Shown piece after piece: positions 43,382-53,797 of a DNA stretch of 64,000 bases (the first letter of the stretch is position 1; each line of letters begins with the position of its first letter). The stretch spans positions 186,001 through 250,000 of the forward strand of contig NZ_JAANZA010000002.1 in NCBI RefSeq assembly GCF_012274275.1, given 5' to 3'. Made by a program: the position numbers and the translations under genes. The notes under the pieces are model-generated. The model made no database searches. It was not told the origin of the DNA and was given only the letters and a program-made list of their open reading frames with translations. This DNA comes from Cryobacterium sp. BB307 (lineage in GTDB: Bacteria; Actinomycetota; Actinomycetes; Actinomycetales; Microbacteriaceae).

Positions 43382-44917
43382 GTGACGACACGGATTCCAC
43401 CGGTCCTACGCCCGGAGCATCCACTTCCACGGCCCCTTTCGACACTGGTCAGCGAGTTCGGCCTCGACTATCGCGGCTCGCTTGACGGCGTCGAATTGCA
43501 CGGTGTCACCGTTCGCACGAACGAGGTGGAACCGGGCGACCTGTTCGTGGGCTTGAAGGGCGCCAACGCGCACGGCGCATCCTTCGCCGGCGAGGCCAAG
43601 GAGCGCGGCGCAGTCGCGGTGCTCACCGATGAAGAGGGCGCCGCTCTCGCCGCCGACACCGGCTTGCCGATCGTGATCGTCGACTCACCGCGTGGTGCGC
43701 TGGGGGACATCTCGGCATGGGTCTACCAGACCAACCAGAATCCGCCGCTGCTATTCGGCGTCACCGGCACGAACGGCAAGACGTCGACGTCGCACCTGCT
43801 CGAGGGCATCCTGAAGCAGGTGGGACTGGTCACCGGTCTCAGTTCCACGTCGGAGCGGCACATCGGCGACCTCGTGGTCGTGAGCCGGCTGACGACGCCG
43901 GAAGCCAGCGAACTGCATGCGCTGCTCGCCCGGATGCGGGAGAGCGAGGTGCGCGCAGTCGCGCTGGAGGTGAGCGCTCAGGCGCTCAGCCGCAACCGCG
44001 TCGACGGCATCGTCTTCGATGTCGTCAGCTTCACCAACCTCAGCCACGACCACCTCGATGACTACGCCGACTTCGAGGAGTACTTCCAGGCCAAGCTGGC
44101 GTTCTTCGACCCCGACCGGGCTCGCCGCGGTGTTGTCTCGCTCGACACCCCGTGGGGTCAGCGAGTGGTCGAGGGCTCCCACATCCCGGTCACCACGATC
44201 TCGGCAACGCCCGGGGTCGACGCCGAGTGGACCGTCGAGATCCTCGACGAGCAGCCCAGCCACACCGCGATCCGACTGACCGGACCGGACTCGCGTTCGC
44301 TCGAGACGACGGTGCCGATCATCGGCTGGCACATGGCAGCCAATGCCGGCCTGGCGATCGTCATGATGGTCGAAGCCGGGTTCGACCTGGAGGCGATCGG
44401 CCACGCGATCCGCGACGGCATCGAGGCGTACCTGCCCGGCCGCACCGAGCGGGTCTCCGGTGACAGCGGGCCGCAGGTGTACGTCGACTTCGGCCATAGC
44501 CCGGATGCTTTCTACAACACCCTCAAGGCGGTCCGCACCTTCACCCCGGGGCGCGTGATCATGGTCTTCGGCGCCGACGGCGACCGCGACCCGTCCAAGC
44601 GCCACGAGATGGGGCGCGTCGCAAGCGAACACTCGGACATCCTGGTCATCACCGACCACCACCCGCGCTTCGAGGATCCGGCCTCGATCCGCAAGACACT
44701 CATCGAGGGCGCCGGCCTCGCCGAGCACCCGGCCGAGCTGCACGAGGTCAGCCCGCCCGAGCCGGCCATCCGGCACGCCGTTTCGTTGGCCCGTGAGGGC
44801 GACTCGATCCTCTGGGCCGGCCCCGGGCACCAGGACTACCGCGACATCAGGGGAGTGCGCACGCCGTACTCCGCGCGCGCGGAGGCGCGCGCAGCACTCC
44901 GAGAGGCGGGCTGGTGA
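43382..44917 (+). CDS. murE: UDP-MurNAc-tripeptide synthetase MurE with atypical substrate motif
   Basis: Adds the third amino acid of the peptidoglycan stem peptide. The 511 residues have the ATP loop GVTGTNGKTSTSHL (about 125-138), the carbamylated-lysine region, and LPGRTERV before the C-terminal domain. The specificity loop that reads DNPR in meso-diaminopimelate enzymes here reads DHHPR at 425-429 (TDHHPRFEDP). Microbacteriaceae use other position-3 residues such as ornithine, diaminobutyrate, homoserine or lysine in group B peptidoglycan, so altered specificity is plausible. GTG start; its stop overlaps the murF start (GTGA). Confidence 0.95.
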   Translation: MTTRIPPVLRPEHPLPRPLSTLVSEFGLDYRGSLDGVELHGVTVRTNEVEPGDLFVGLKGANAHGASFAGEAKERGAVAVLTDEEGAALAADTGLPIVIVDSPRGALGDISAWVYQTNQNPPLLFGVTGTNGKTSTSHLLEGILKQVGLVTGLSSTSERHIGDLVVVSRLTTPEASELHALLARMRESEVRAVALEVSAQALSRNRVDGIVFDVVSFTNLSHDHLDDYADFEEYFQAKLAFFDPDRARRGVVSLDTPWGQRVVEGSHIPVTTISATPGVDAEWTVEILDEQPSHTAIRLTGPDSRSLETTVPIIGWHMAANAGLAIVMMVEAGFDLEAIGHAIRDGIEAYLPGRTERVSGDSGPQVYVDFGHSPDAFYNTLKAVRTFTPGRVIMVFGADGDRDPSKRHEMGRVASEHSDILVITDHHPRFEDPASIRKTLIEGAGLAEHPAELHEVSPPEPAIRHAVSLAREGDSILWAGPGHQDYRDIRGVRTPYSARAEARAALREAGW

Positions 44918-46323
44918 TCGCTCTCACCGTCGCGGAGCTGGCGCGCGCGACGGATGCAGAGCTGCGTCTGGCTCCCTCCGCAGCACTGACCCCCGACAGC
45001 GTGATCGACGGTCGCGTCGTCGTCGACTCGCGCCTCGCAACCCCCGGATCCATCTTCATTGCGCTGCGCGGAGAGACCACCGACGGGCACCTGTTCGCCG
45101 AGACGGCTGTCGCATCCGGTTCCGCGATCCTGATAGTCGAGCGGCCGCTCGACCTGGATGTTCCGCAGCTGGTGGTCGAGGACGGCTACCGGGCACTCGC
45201 GTCGCTCGCCCGCTTCGCCGTCGCGCGCGTCCGTGAAGCCGGGGCGCTGCAGGTGGTGGGCATCACCGGCTCCAACGGCAAGACCACGACGAAGAACATG
45301 GTGCGCGCGATCCTTGAAACCGTGGGTCGCACCGTCGCACCGCCCGGCTCGTTCAACAATCACGTCGGCGCTCCACTGTCGATGCTCGACATCACCGAGA
45401 CCACCAGGTTCCTGGTCGTCGAGTTCGGAACGAGCGGACCGGGGGAGATCGCGAACCTCGTCTCCATCGCCATGCCGGATGTCGCGGCAGTGCTCAAGGT
45501 CGGCCTCGCCCACGTCGGTGGCTTCGGCGACATCGAGGCGACCGCGCGCGCGAAGGCGGAACTGGTCACCGGTCTCGGCCCGGATGCCGTCGCCGTGCTC
45601 AACGCCGACGACTCACGAGTCGCCGCGATGGCCGACCAGACCTCGGCCGAGATTCTGTTCTTCGGCACGACCGACCGTGCCGCGGTGCGGGCCACAGACA
45701 TGCAGACCACCATCGACGGCACCTCCTTCACCCTTCAGTTCGGCGAACTCAGCCGCCGGGTGCAGTTGCGCATCATCGGCGAGCACCACGTCACCAACGC
45801 GCTCGCGTCCATCGCGATCGCCGACCAGCTCGGCGTGCCGGTCGAGGAGGCGATCACCGCCCTTGAACAGCTTGAGCGTGCAGAGCGGTGGCGGATGGAG
45901 GTGTTCACCTCGCCCGACGGTTACACCGTGATCAACGATGCCTACAACGCGAGCCCCGACTCCACCGCGGCGGCGCTGAAAACCCTCGCAGAACTCACGC
46001 GCGGCAAACACCGTGCGATAGCGGTGCTCGGCGAGATGGCCGAGCTGGGTGATCACGCGGATGAGGAACATGACCGGATCGGCAGGCTCGTGGTGCGACT
46101 GAACATCGACCAGCTGGTCGTCGTCGGCAACGCTGCGCGCCACATCCACAACGCGGCCGGCTTGGAAGGCTCGTGGGACGGGGAGTCGGTCCTCGTGGCG
46201 ACGCAGGACGAGGCATACGATTTGTTGCGTGGACAGTTGCTGCAGGGCGACGTGGTCCTCGTGAAGTCGTCGAACTCCGCGGGACTGCGCCAGCTGGGTG
46301 ACCGACTGGCCGGAGTCGCCTGA
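44914..46323 (+). CDS. murF: UDP-MurNAc-tripeptide--D-alanyl-D-alanine ligase
   Basis: Attaches D-Ala-D-Ala to the UDP-MurNAc-tripeptide. The 469 residues comprise an N-terminal substrate domain (1-105) with VVVDSRLATPGSIFIAL, a central ATPase domain with GITGSNGKTTTKNM, and a C-terminal Rossmann-like domain with NDAYNASPDS and VLGEMAELGDHA. All catalytic motifs are intact. GTG start overlapping murE; its stop shares one base with the mraY ATG, so the Mur enzymes are translated in series. Confidence 0.96.
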   Translation: MIALTVAELARATDAELRLAPSAALTPDSVIDGRVVVDSRLATPGSIFIALRGETTDGHLFAETAVASGSAILIVERPLDLDVPQLVVEDGYRALASLARFAVARVREAGALQVVGITGSNGKTTTKNMVRAILETVGRTVAPPGSFNNHVGAPLSMLDITETTRFLVVEFGTSGPGEIANLVSIAMPDVAAVLKVGLAHVGGFGDIEATARAKAELVTGLGPDAVAVLNADDSRVAAMADQTSAEILFFGTTDRAAVRATDMQTTIDGTSFTLQFGELSRRVQLRIIGEHHVTNALASIAIADQLGVPVEEAITALEQLERAERWRMEVFTSPDGYTVINDAYNASPDSTAAALKTLAELTRGKHRAIAVLGEMAELGDHADEEHDRIGRLVVRLNIDQLVVVGNAARHIHNAAGLEGSWDGESVLVATQDEAYDLLRGQLLQGDVVLVKSSNSAGLRQLGDRLAGVA

Positions 46324-47423
46324 TGCTCGCCCTCCTCATCGCCGCGGGCGTCTCGATGACGTTCACACTGTCGCTCACGCCACTGTTCGCCCGTGCCTTC
46401 CGCAGGTTGAACCTCGGCCAGTTCATCCGGGCGGACACGCCGACAACGCACGTGATGAAGCGCGGTACGCCCTCGATGGGTGGCGTGGTCTTCGTCACTG
46501 CCGCAATCGTCGGCTATTTCGCCGGCCACCTCATCGGTGGCGGTGCGCCGAGCGTCAGCGCGATGCTGGTAATCTTCATGATGGGCGGCCTCGGACTCGT
46601 CGGGTTCATCGACGACCTCCTCAAAGTCACCCGCCAGAACAGCCTCGGGCTGAAGGGACCGTACAAGATCATCGGCACGGTGATCGTGGCGGTGATCTTC
46701 GCGATCGTCTCCGTCACCTATCGCGACAACAACGGCGTCACGCCCGCCTCGACCGCCATCTCGTTCCTGCGCGACACGCAGTTCGACTTCGTCGCCGTAT
46801 TCGGTACCGGCGCAGGCATCGTGATGCTGATCATCTGGATCGCCCTCATCACGACCTCCACCTCCAACGCGGTGAACCTCACCGACGGCCTGGACGGACT
46901 CGCCGCCGGCGCATCCATCTTCGCGATCGGCTCGTACATCATCATCGGGTTCTGGCAGTTCAACCAGTCCTGCTTCGGCGGCAGCGACCCCGAGAACCTG
47001 TTCAAGTGCTACGAGGTCTCCGCCCCGCTCGACCTCGGCACCATCGCCGCGGCGATCATCGGCTCGCTCATCGGCTTCCTCTGGTGGAACACCTCGCCCG
47101 CGCAGATCATGATGGGCGACACCGGCTCGTTCGCCCTCGGCGGTGCCCTGGCGGCCCTCGCCATCCTGTCGCGCACCGAACTGCTTCTCGTGCTCATCGG
47201 CGGAATCTTCGCGATCATCACCGGACAGGTGATCATCCAGCGCATCTACTTCAAGGTGACCAAGGGCAAGCGCATCTGGCGCGCCAGCCCGCTGCACCAC
47301 CACTTCGAGATGAAGGGCTGGCCGGAGGTCACCATCGTGGTGCGGTTCTGGATCATCTCCGGCCTGTGCGTCTCCGCCGGCGTCGGGCTGTTCTACCTCG
47401 AGTGGCTGTCCAGAAGCGCATGA
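46323..47423 (+). CDS. mraY: Phospho-MurNAc-pentapeptide transferase
   Basis: Integral membrane enzyme that transfers phospho-MurNAc-pentapeptide to undecaprenyl phosphate, forming lipid I. The 366 residues have ten predicted helices. Active-site loops are FIDDLLKVTRQNSLGLKG with the two aspartates (read in parts), NLTDGLDGLAAG, and GDTGSFALGGA; the histidine-rich SPLHHHFEMKG is intact. The ATG shares one base with the murF stop; the stop overlaps the murD ATG (ATGA). Confidence 0.97.
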   Translation: MLALLIAAGVSMTFTLSLTPLFARAFRRLNLGQFIRADTPTTHVMKRGTPSMGGVVFVTAAIVGYFAGHLIGGGAPSVSAMLVIFMMGGLGLVGFIDDLLKVTRQNSLGLKGPYKIIGTVIVAVIFAIVSVTYRDNNGVTPASTAISFLRDTQFDFVAVFGTGAGIVMLIIWIALITTSTSNAVNLTDGLDGLAAGASIFAIGSYIIIGFWQFNQSCFGGSDPENLFKCYEVSAPLDLGTIAAAIIGSLIGFLWWNTSPAQIMMGDTGSFALGGALAALAILSRTELLLVLIGGIFAIITGQVIIQRIYFKVTKGKRIWRASPLHHHFEMKGWPEVTIVVRFWIISGLCVSAGVGLFYLEWLSRSA

Positions 47424-48922
47424 GATCACCAGCCGAGGTCGCCGAACTGGCCAGCTGGCACGCCGACTGGTCAGGGCTCAAGGCCGCTGTGCTCGGAAGC
47501 GGAGTCACCGGCTTCGCGGTCGCCGACACGCTCGTCGAATTGGGCGCCGACGTGTTCGTGATCTCCGAGCGAACAGACGACACGACGGCCACCATCCTGG
47601 ATGTGCTCGGTGTGCGGCAGCTGGTCACGTCGCTCGGCTCGGTTCCACCCGAGCTCAGCGAATTCGGCCCAGAGCTGGTCGTCGTCTCGCCGGGCTTCTC
47701 GCCGTCGCATCCGGTCGTCGCCTGGGCGGCGGATGCCGGACTGCCGGTGTGGGGCGAGGTCGAGCTCGCCTGGCGGTTGCGCGACAAGATCGGCCCTCCG
47801 GCACAGTGGATCGCCATCACCGGCACCAACGGCAAGACCACGACGGTGCAGCTGACAACGTCGATGCTGCTCGCAGACGGTTACCGCGCGGCAGCCTGCG
47901 GCAACGTGGGTGTGCCGGTGCTGGACGCCATCCGCGACCCGAACGGCTTCGACGTGCTCGTCGTCGAGCTCTCCAGCTTCCAGCTGCACTACTCGCACAG
48001 TCTCTCGCCGTACGCGAGCGTGTGCCTGAATGTCGCCGACGACCACCTCGACTGGCACGGGTCGGCGCAGGCCTACCGCAACGCCAAGGCGCGCGTGTAC
48101 GACAACACCCAGGTGGCGTGCGTGTACAACGCGGACGATCCGGTCACCGTGGGCTTCGTCGAGGAAGCGGATGTGATCGAGGGCGCTCGTGCGATCGGGT
48201 TCAGCCTGGGCACACCCGGCCCCAGCGACTTCGGAATCGTCGACGGCATCCTGTGCGATCGGGCCTTCCTCGATGACCGGCGCAACGCGGCGCTCGAGAT
48301 CACCACCCTCGACGAGTTGGCGTCGATCGGACTCGCGGGCGGCCACATGGTCGCAAATGTGCTCGCCGCGAGCGCGCTCGCACGCTCCTTCGGGGCGTCG
48401 ATCGAGGGCATCCGGCTCGCGCTGAGCGGCTTCCAGGCCGACCATCACCGCACCGAGCGGGTCGCGTACCACTCCGGGGTGCTGTGGGTGGACGACTCGA
48501 AGGCGACCAACCCGCACGCGGCGCGTGCATCGCTGCGCTCCTTCAACCCAGTCGTGTGGATCGTCGGCGGGCTGTTCAAGGGCGCTGACCCGGATGAACT
48601 CGTCTCCGAGGTCGCTGGGCGGTTGCGTGCGGCGATCATCATCGGCGCCGACCGTGCAATCATCTCGGCCGCATTCAGGCGACACGCGCCCGAACTGCCG
48701 GTCTTCGAAGTCGGTGAGGCTGACACTGAAGACGTGATGCCGACAGCGGTGGGCCTTGCGGTCCAGCTCGCGGTGGAGGGGGACACCGTGCTCCTCGCCC
48801 CGGCGGCGGCGTCGATGGATCAGTTCACTGACTACGCGGACCGCGGTCGCCGTTTCCAGGCGGCAGTGCACGAGATTCTGGGAGAAGAGGGCGATGACGA
48901 CGAACCTCCCTCGAGCGAGTAA
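47420..48922 (+). CDS. murD: UDP-MurNAc-L-alanine--D-glutamate ligase
   Basis: Adds D-glutamate to UDP-MurNAc-L-amino acid. The 500 residues have an N-terminal uridine-binding domain with AVLGSGVTGFAVAD, the ATP loop ITGTNGKTTTVQL, and a C-terminal domain containing VDDSKATNPHAARASL. In group B peptidoglycan the first residue is often glycine, so the acceptor may be UDP-MurNAc-glycine; the sequence does not settle this. The C-terminus runs 29 nt into ftsW, an unusually long overlap for this cluster. Confidence 0.95.
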   Translation: MRSPAEVAELASWHADWSGLKAAVLGSGVTGFAVADTLVELGADVFVISERTDDTTATILDVLGVRQLVTSLGSVPPELSEFGPELVVVSPGFSPSHPVVAWAADAGLPVWGEVELAWRLRDKIGPPAQWIAITGTNGKTTTVQLTTSMLLADGYRAAACGNVGVPVLDAIRDPNGFDVLVVELSSFQLHYSHSLSPYASVCLNVADDHLDWHGSAQAYRNAKARVYDNTQVACVYNADDPVTVGFVEEADVIEGARAIGFSLGTPGPSDFGIVDGILCDRAFLDDRRNAALEITTLDELASIGLAGGHMVANVLAASALARSFGASIEGIRLALSGFQADHHRTERVAYHSGVLWVDDSKATNPHAARASLRSFNPVVWIVGGLFKGADPDELVSEVAGRLRAAIIIGADRAIISAAFRRHAPELPVFEVGEADTEDVMPTAVGLAVQLAVEGDTVLLAPAAASMDQFTDYADRGRRFQAAVHEILGEEGDDDEPPSSE

Positions 48923-50114
48923 GGGCGAGCAACCGGCCCACGACTCCAGCTCGCCCCCCGCGGTCGTCGTTGCCGTGCGCAAGATCTTCGCGGCCGAAAC
49001 CGGGAACTACTTCCTGCTGCTGGGCACGACGCTGTTCCTGGTGGTCTTCGGCCTGGTGATGGTGTTGTCCTCATCGGCGGTCGAGTCGTTCAAGGAGGCG
49101 GGCGACTTCTTCGCCTCGTTCGTGCGGCAGGGCATCTTCGCGCTCATCGGGGTCCCGCTCATGCTGATGGCCTCCAGGATGCGCGCAGCGTTCTGGCGGC
49201 GCTGGTCGGGCACGGCAATGATCATCGCGATGGTGCTGCAGCTTCTCGTGGTTGCCACACCGCTCGGCGTCGCAGAGGGCGGCAACAAGAACTGGATCAT
49301 CCTCGGCTCGCTGAGCTTCCAGCCCTCAGAGGTACTCAAGGTCGGCCTTGTGATCTGGCTGGGCATGATCCTCGCCAAGAAGATCAACGTGCTCGACGAC
49401 TGGCGCGAGCTGATGATGCCGCTCGGTGTCATCTCGGCGGTCGCGATCGGCCTGGTCGTGCTCGGCGGCGACGTCGGCACCGCGATCGTGCTCGTCTCGA
49501 TCGTTTTCGGTGCGGTGTTCTTCGCCGGGGTGAGGCTCCGGATGTTCCTGCTGCCGGTGCTTGCCATCATCCTCGCCGCCGTCGTGCTGACCAGCGGTGG
49601 CAGCCGCGGCGACCGGATCAGCGTGTGGCAGTCCGGCTGCACCAACCCGCAGGACTACGCCGAGCGATGCTGGCAGACGCTGCACGGATGGTGGGCACTC
49701 GCATCCGGTGGCGTGTTCGGTGTCGGGCTCGGCAATTCGAAGGCGAAATGGTCCTGGCTTCCCGCCGCCGACAACGACTTCATCTTCGCGGTGATCGGTG
49801 AGGAGCTCGGCCTGCTCGGGGCGATCGTCGTGCTGGCCCTGTTCGTGGTGCTTGCAATCGCATTCGTGCGGATCATCCGCTCCAACCAGGACCCGTTCGC
49901 GCGCATCACCGTGAGCGCGATAATGGTGTGGATCCTCGGCCAGTCGTTCATCAACATCGCGGTCGTGCTCGGGCTGTTGCCGGTGCTGGGCGTTCCGCTG
50001 CCGCTGATCTCGGCAGGCGGCACCTCGCTCGTGACCACCCTGTTCGCGATCGGCATCGCGCTGTCGTTCGCCCGAGCGCCGGTTCGCGCGAGAGCGGAGG
50101 TGCCTGCATCGTGA
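48894..50114 (+). CDS. ftsW: Peptidoglycan glycosyltransferase FtsW
   Basis: SEDS-family polymerase that builds septal glycan strands from lipid II together with FtsI. The 406 residues have a charged N-terminal tail (1-40) and about ten membrane helices. Family features are FQPSEVLKVGLVIWLG, GGDVGTAIVL and PLPLISAGGTSLV near the end. The large extracellular loop contains CTNPQDYAERCWQT, with two cysteines that could form a disulfide. The ATG is preceded by GAAGAGGGCG inside the end of murD. The stop overlaps the murG start (GTGA). Confidence 0.95.
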   Translation: MTTNLPRASKGEQPAHDSSSPPAVVVAVRKIFAAETGNYFLLLGTTLFLVVFGLVMVLSSSAVESFKEAGDFFASFVRQGIFALIGVPLMLMASRMRAAFWRRWSGTAMIIAMVLQLLVVATPLGVAEGGNKNWIILGSLSFQPSEVLKVGLVIWLGMILAKKINVLDDWRELMMPLGVISAVAIGLVVLGGDVGTAIVLVSIVFGAVFFAGVRLRMFLLPVLAIILAAVVLTSGGSRGDRISVWQSGCTNPQDYAERCWQTLHGWWALASGGVFGVGLGNSKAKWSWLPAADNDFIFAVIGEELGLLGAIVVLALFVVLAIAFVRIIRSNQDPFARITVSAIMVWILGQSFINIAVVLGLLPVLGVPLPLISAGGTSLVTTLFAIGIALSFARAPVRARAEVPAS

Positions 50115-51196
50115 CGCGCTATCTGCTGGTCGGCGGTGGCACCGCCGGACACGTGAACCCGCTGCTCGCGGTCGCCGACCGCATCCGCCAGACGGAGCCG
50201 GATGCCGTCATCGTCGTGCTTGGCACCCGGGAGGGTCTGGAGTCGCGGCTCGTGCCCGCGCGCGGCTACGAGCTGGTCACCATCGACCGGCTGCCGTTCC
50301 CGCGGAAGCCGAACCGGTCGGCGCTGCGTTTCCCGAAGCGTTTCAGGACGCTCGTCGACCGGGTCGCCGAGCTCATCCGCGAGCACCGGATCGACGTCGT
50401 CGTCGGCTTCGGCGGCTACGTCTCCGCGCCTGCCTACCTCGCCGCCAGGCGGACTGCGGTTCCCATCGTCATCCATGAGGCGAACGCGGTACCGGGCATG
50501 GCCAACCGGCTCGGGGCACGGTTCACCCGTTTCGTCGGGGTCGCGTTCGCCGGGACCCGGCTGCGCGGCGCGCGTTACGTCGGGATGCCGCTGCGGCAGG
50601 AGCTCGAGAGGCTCGACCGGCGGGGGATCCGGCCAGAGGCGCTCGCCTTCTTCGGCCTGGATGAGCGGCGACCGGTGCTGCTCGTGACCGGCGGGTCGCT
50701 CGGTGCATTGCGCATCAACGAGACCGTCAACCGCGCAGCCGCGTCGATCATCGGTGCCGGCTGGCAGTTGCTGCACATCGTGGGGGAGCGGTCCGAGCTG
50801 CGGCACTCCGAGCTGGCCGACTACCGGATCCTGCCGTACTGCGACCGCATGGACCTCGCCTACGCGGCCGCCGACCTCGTGCTCGCCCGCTCCGGCTCAG
50901 GCACGGTCAGCGAGGTCAGCGCGCTCGGGCTGCCCGCGGTGTACGTGCCGCTCCCGATCGGCAACGGCGAGCAGCGCAAGAACGCGCGCGGCGTCGAGGA
51001 GGCAGGCGGCGCGATCATCGTCGACAACGCTCAGTTCACCCCGGAGTGGGTGGGTGACGTGCTCGTCCCGCTCCTGCAGCATCCGGCGGCGACAGCGCAC
51101 ATGGCCGCGCGCGCCGAGACGACCGGCGTGCGCGACGGCACCGACCGCACGATCGCGCTCATCCACGACGCACTAGCCCAGGGACACACCCGATGA
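50111..51196 (+). CDS. murG: UDP-GlcNAc:lipid I N-acetylglucosaminyltransferase
   Basis: Membrane-associated GT-B enzyme that converts lipid I to lipid II. The 361 residues open with the glycine-rich acceptor loop [14 protein letters not shown] and have [29 protein letters not shown] and the donor-site segment [18 protein letters not shown]. All these loops are complete. GTG start, coupled to ftsW; the stop overlaps the murC ATG (ATGA). Confidence 0.97.
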   Translation: MTRYLLVGGGTAGHVNPLLAVADRIRQTEPDAVIVVLGTREGLESRLVPARGYELVTIDRLPFPRKPNRSALRFPKRFRTLVDRVAELIREHRIDVVVGFGGYVSAPAYLAARRTAVPIVIHEANAVPGMANRLGARFTRFVGVAFAGTRLRGARYVGMPLRQELERLDRRGIRPEALAFFGLDERRPVLLVTGGSLGALRINETVNRAAASIIGAGWQLLHIVGERSELRHSELADYRILPYCDRMDLAYAAADLVLARSGSGTVSEVSALGLPAVYVPLPIGNGEQRKNARGVEEAGGAIIVDNAQFTPEWVGDVLVPLLQHPAATAHMAARAETTGVRDGTDRTIALIHDALAQGHTR

Positions 51197-52596
51197 TCAA
51201 GTCCGACTTCTCGCAGGCCTTCCCCGATGAGCACGGCACGGTGCATTTCGTCGGCATCGGCGGAGCAGGCATGAGCGGCATCGCCGCGCTGTTCGTCGCC
51301 GCCGGCATCCCGGTGACCGGGTCGGATATGCGCGACACCGACACCGTCGCGGCGTTGCGTCAGAAGGGCGTGCGGATAGCGATCGGCCACGACGCCGCGA
51401 ATGTGGCCGGCGCCGACACTCTCGTGGTCAGCGGGGCGATCGCCGAGGACAACCCGGAATACCTTGCAGCCCGCGAGCGCGGCCTGCCCACCGTCCACCG
51501 GGCGCGCGCGCTGGCCTGGCTGACCGACCGCCACCGCGTCGTCGCGGTCGCCGGGGCGCACGGCAAGACCACCTCCACCGCGATGATCGTCACCGCGCTG
51601 AAGGCCATCGGGGCCGACCCGAGCTTCGTCAACGGCGGAGTGATCCGCACCCTCGGTGTGAGCGCCGCGCCGGGCGCGGATGACCTGTTCGTCGTCGAGG
51701 CGGATGAGTCCGATGGCTCGTTCCTGCTCTACAACACCGCGTGGTCGCTGATCACCAACGTCGACCCCGACCACCTCGACCACTTCGGCTCGGAGCAGGC
51801 GTTCGCGCAGGCATTCGTCGACTTCGCCAGCAAGGCGCGCGAGGGCGTGGTGATCTCCGCCGACGATGCCGGCGCGGTCGCGATCACACCGCGTCTCGAC
51901 GGGCCGGAAGTCGTCACCTTCGGAACGGCCCAGGATGCGATGGTGCGCGTGCACTCGCTCGATCTCGGTCCCACGGTGTCGTTCACGATTCGCTGGCGGG
52001 GAGCCGACCATCCGGTGCGGCTTCGAGTGCCCGGCCTGCACAACGCGATCAACGCCGCGGGAGCCTTCGGGGTGCTGGTCGGCCTCGGGTTCGCACCGGA
52101 GCGCATCGTGGAAGGCCTGCAGGAGTTCGGTGGCGCTGAGCGTCGGTTCGAACTGCGCGGCGAGGTCCGCGGCATCCGGGTCTACGACGACTTCGCGCAC
52201 CACCCGACCGAGCTGAGGGCCGCGCTGAGCGGCGCCCGTGCGGTGGCCGGCGCGGGGCGGGTCATCCCGATCTTCCAGCCGCACCTGTACTCGCGCACCC
52301 GGATGCTCGCCGCCGAATTCGCCGAGGTGCTCGAGACGCTCGCGGATGAGACCATCGTGGTGCCCATCTACGGCGCCCGTCAGGACCCCGAGCCCGGAGT
52401 GACCGGCGCGTTGATCACCGAACGCTTCACAGACGGCGCACGCGCCCACTACATCGACGACTGGGACGAAGCGGCAAACTTCGCTGCGTCGATCGCCAGG
52501 CCAGGGGACATCCTGATGCCGATGGGCGGTGGTGACATCTACCGCATCGTGCCCACGCTCATCGAGGCGCTTGAGCGCGCACCGGATGCGACATGA
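51193..52596 (+). CDS. murC: UDP-MurNAc--amino acid ligase MurC
   Basis: Adds the first stem-peptide residue to UDP-MurNAc. The 467 residues have the N-terminal UDP-binding motif [18 protein letters not shown], the ATP loop [24 protein letters not shown] and the C-terminal [11 protein letters not shown]-alanine is the usual substrate; glycine is the first residue in many group B walls, which the sequence cannot decide. Coupled to murG and ftsQ by 4-nt overlaps on both sides. Confidence 0.96.
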   Translation: MIKSDFSQAFPDEHGTVHFVGIGGAGMSGIAALFVAAGIPVTGSDMRDTDTVAALRQKGVRIAIGHDAANVAGADTLVVSGAIAEDNPEYLAARERGLPTVHRARALAWLTDRHRVVAVAGAHGKTTSTAMIVTALKAIGADPSFVNGGVIRTLGVSAAPGADDLFVVEADESDGSFLLYNTAWSLITNVDPDHLDHFGSEQAFAQAFVDFASKAREGVVISADDAGAVAITPRLDGPEVVTFGTAQDAMVRVHSLDLGPTVSFTIRWRGADHPVRLRVPGLHNAINAAGAFGVLVGLGFAPERIVEGLQEFGGAERRFELRGEVRGIRVYDDFAHHPTELRAALSGARAVAGAGRVIPIFQPHLYSRTRMLAAEFAEVLETLADETIVVPIYGARQDPEPGVTGALITERFTDGARAHYIDDWDEAANFAASIARPGDILMPMGGGDIYRIVPTLIEALERAPDAT

Positions 52597-53606
52597 AGCG
52601 GCCTGAGGGGTTTGACGGTCGCGTCGAGCAGGAGACCGCCGCACCCGAACGCAAGCGCAAGGCGCCCCGCGTGACGGTGACGCGCGCGGAGCCGAAGGCG
52701 CGCGCAGCGGCGAAGGCGACCACGCCGAAGGTCGCAGCGCCGAAGACTCGAGAACCGAAGGCCAACGCACCGCGGGAGCCGGCCGCCCGGCCGCAGCGCC
52801 CGGAGACCGGGCCCTCGACGCTGAAGAATATCGACCGCCGCGCGCGCGCCGAAGTGCGCAAGGCCGCGCGCGAACGTCGCCGGTATGAGAAGGGCGAGGT
52901 CCGCCGGTTCACGCGCCGCGCCCGCCACCGTAGGGCGGCGTGGCTCTCGGTGGGAGCCGTCGTACTGCTGCTCGGCGGCCTGCTGGCGGTCGCCGTGTAC
53001 TCGCCGCTGCTCGCACTGCGCGACATCCGGATCGTCGGCACCGCACGTGTCGACGCCGCCCAGCTGCGGGACGCGATAGACGGCCAGCTGGGCACCCCGC
53101 TCGCGCTGCTCGACCACCAGGCGCTGCGGGACGAACTGGGCGCGTTTCCACTCATCCGTTCCTACGTGACCGAGCTCGTGCCGCCGGGGACCCTGATCGT
53201 GAGCATCGTGGAGCGGCAACCGGTCGGCGCCCTCGCGGCCGGCGGCGCTTTCGAGGTGGTTGATCCGGCCGGGATCGTGGTCGAATCCGCCGCCGAGCGA
53301 CCGGCCGGAGTGCCGCTCATCGACGTCGGCGCGCAGGGATCGAAGGCGGACGGCTTCGCCGCGGTGGTCGAAGTGCTGCTGGCGCTGCCCGAGGCGGTGC
53401 GCGTGCAGGTGGACAGCGCAACCGCGACCACGAAGGACGACGTGACACTGACCCTCGCCGGGACGGCAAACCGTGTCGTGTGGGGGAGCGCTGACCGGTC
53501 CGACCTGAAGGCGCGCGTGCTCGCGCAGTTGATGGCCGCGCAACCCGGCGGCACCCTCGAGTACGACGTCTCCGCTCCGCTCAGCCCCGTCGTCCGCCCC
53601 GCCTGA
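52593..53606 (+). CDS. ftsQ: Divisome protein FtsQ/DivIB
   Basis: 337-residue bitopic division protein. A long, basic, Lys/Arg/Ala/Pro-rich cytoplasmic tail (about 1-110) leads into one membrane helix (about 114-136). The POTRA domain follows directly ([19 protein letters not shown]), then a beta domain (about 205-310) with [16 protein letters not shown]. The extended basic tail is a common actinobacterial trait and may contact DNA or cytoskeletal partners. Last gene of the overlapping run; ftsZ follows after 239 nt that hold a large hairpin and a regulatory dyad. Confidence 0.93.
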   Translation: MKRPEGFDGRVEQETAAPERKRKAPRVTVTRAEPKARAAAKATTPKVAAPKTREPKANAPREPAARPQRPETGPSTLKNIDRRARAEVRKAARERRRYEKGEVRRFTRRARHRRAAWLSVGAVVLLLGGLLAVAVYSPLLALRDIRIVGTARVDAAQLRDAIDGQLGTPLALLDHQALRDELGAFPLIRSYVTELVPPGTLIVSIVERQPVGALAAGGAFEVVDPAGIVVESAAERPAGVPLIDVGAQGSKADGFAAVVEVLLALPEAVRVQVDSATATTKDDVTLTLAGTANRVVWGSADRSDLKARVLAQLMAAQPGGTLEYDVSAPLSPVVRPA

Positions 53607-53639
53607 CCCCGCCCCATGACGACGCCGCCCATCCTTCGG

Positions 53640-53695
53640 CAGAGCTTTGTGCCAAAAGCAAGCGAACGTTCCCTTGCTTTTGGCACAAACCTCTG
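53640..53695. repeat. Long palindrome between ftsQ and ftsZ
   Basis: TTTGTGCCAAAAGCAAG (53646-53662) is exactly complementary to 53673-53689 across a 10-nt loop. The stem extends outward by CAGAG/CTCTG after one mismatch, to 53640 and 53695. There is no T tract. It may end or stabilise the ftsQ transcript, or be a dispersed palindromic element. The rest of the gap is the ftsZ control region. Confidence 0.85.
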
Positions 53696-53797
53696 CGAAC
53701 GCTTGGATTTGACGGGGAGTTTCCGACACGCGGGCACGCTTGCTCGCCCCCGAGCGGGGTCGGAATTAGCGTCTGAGTAGGAAAAGCAAGTGAAGCT

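Noticed and set aside
46053..47429. Antisense frame opposite murF-mraY
   Set aside because: The translation is dominated by charged His/Asp/Arg repeats expected from complementing membrane-protein codons, and mraY is unquestionable.
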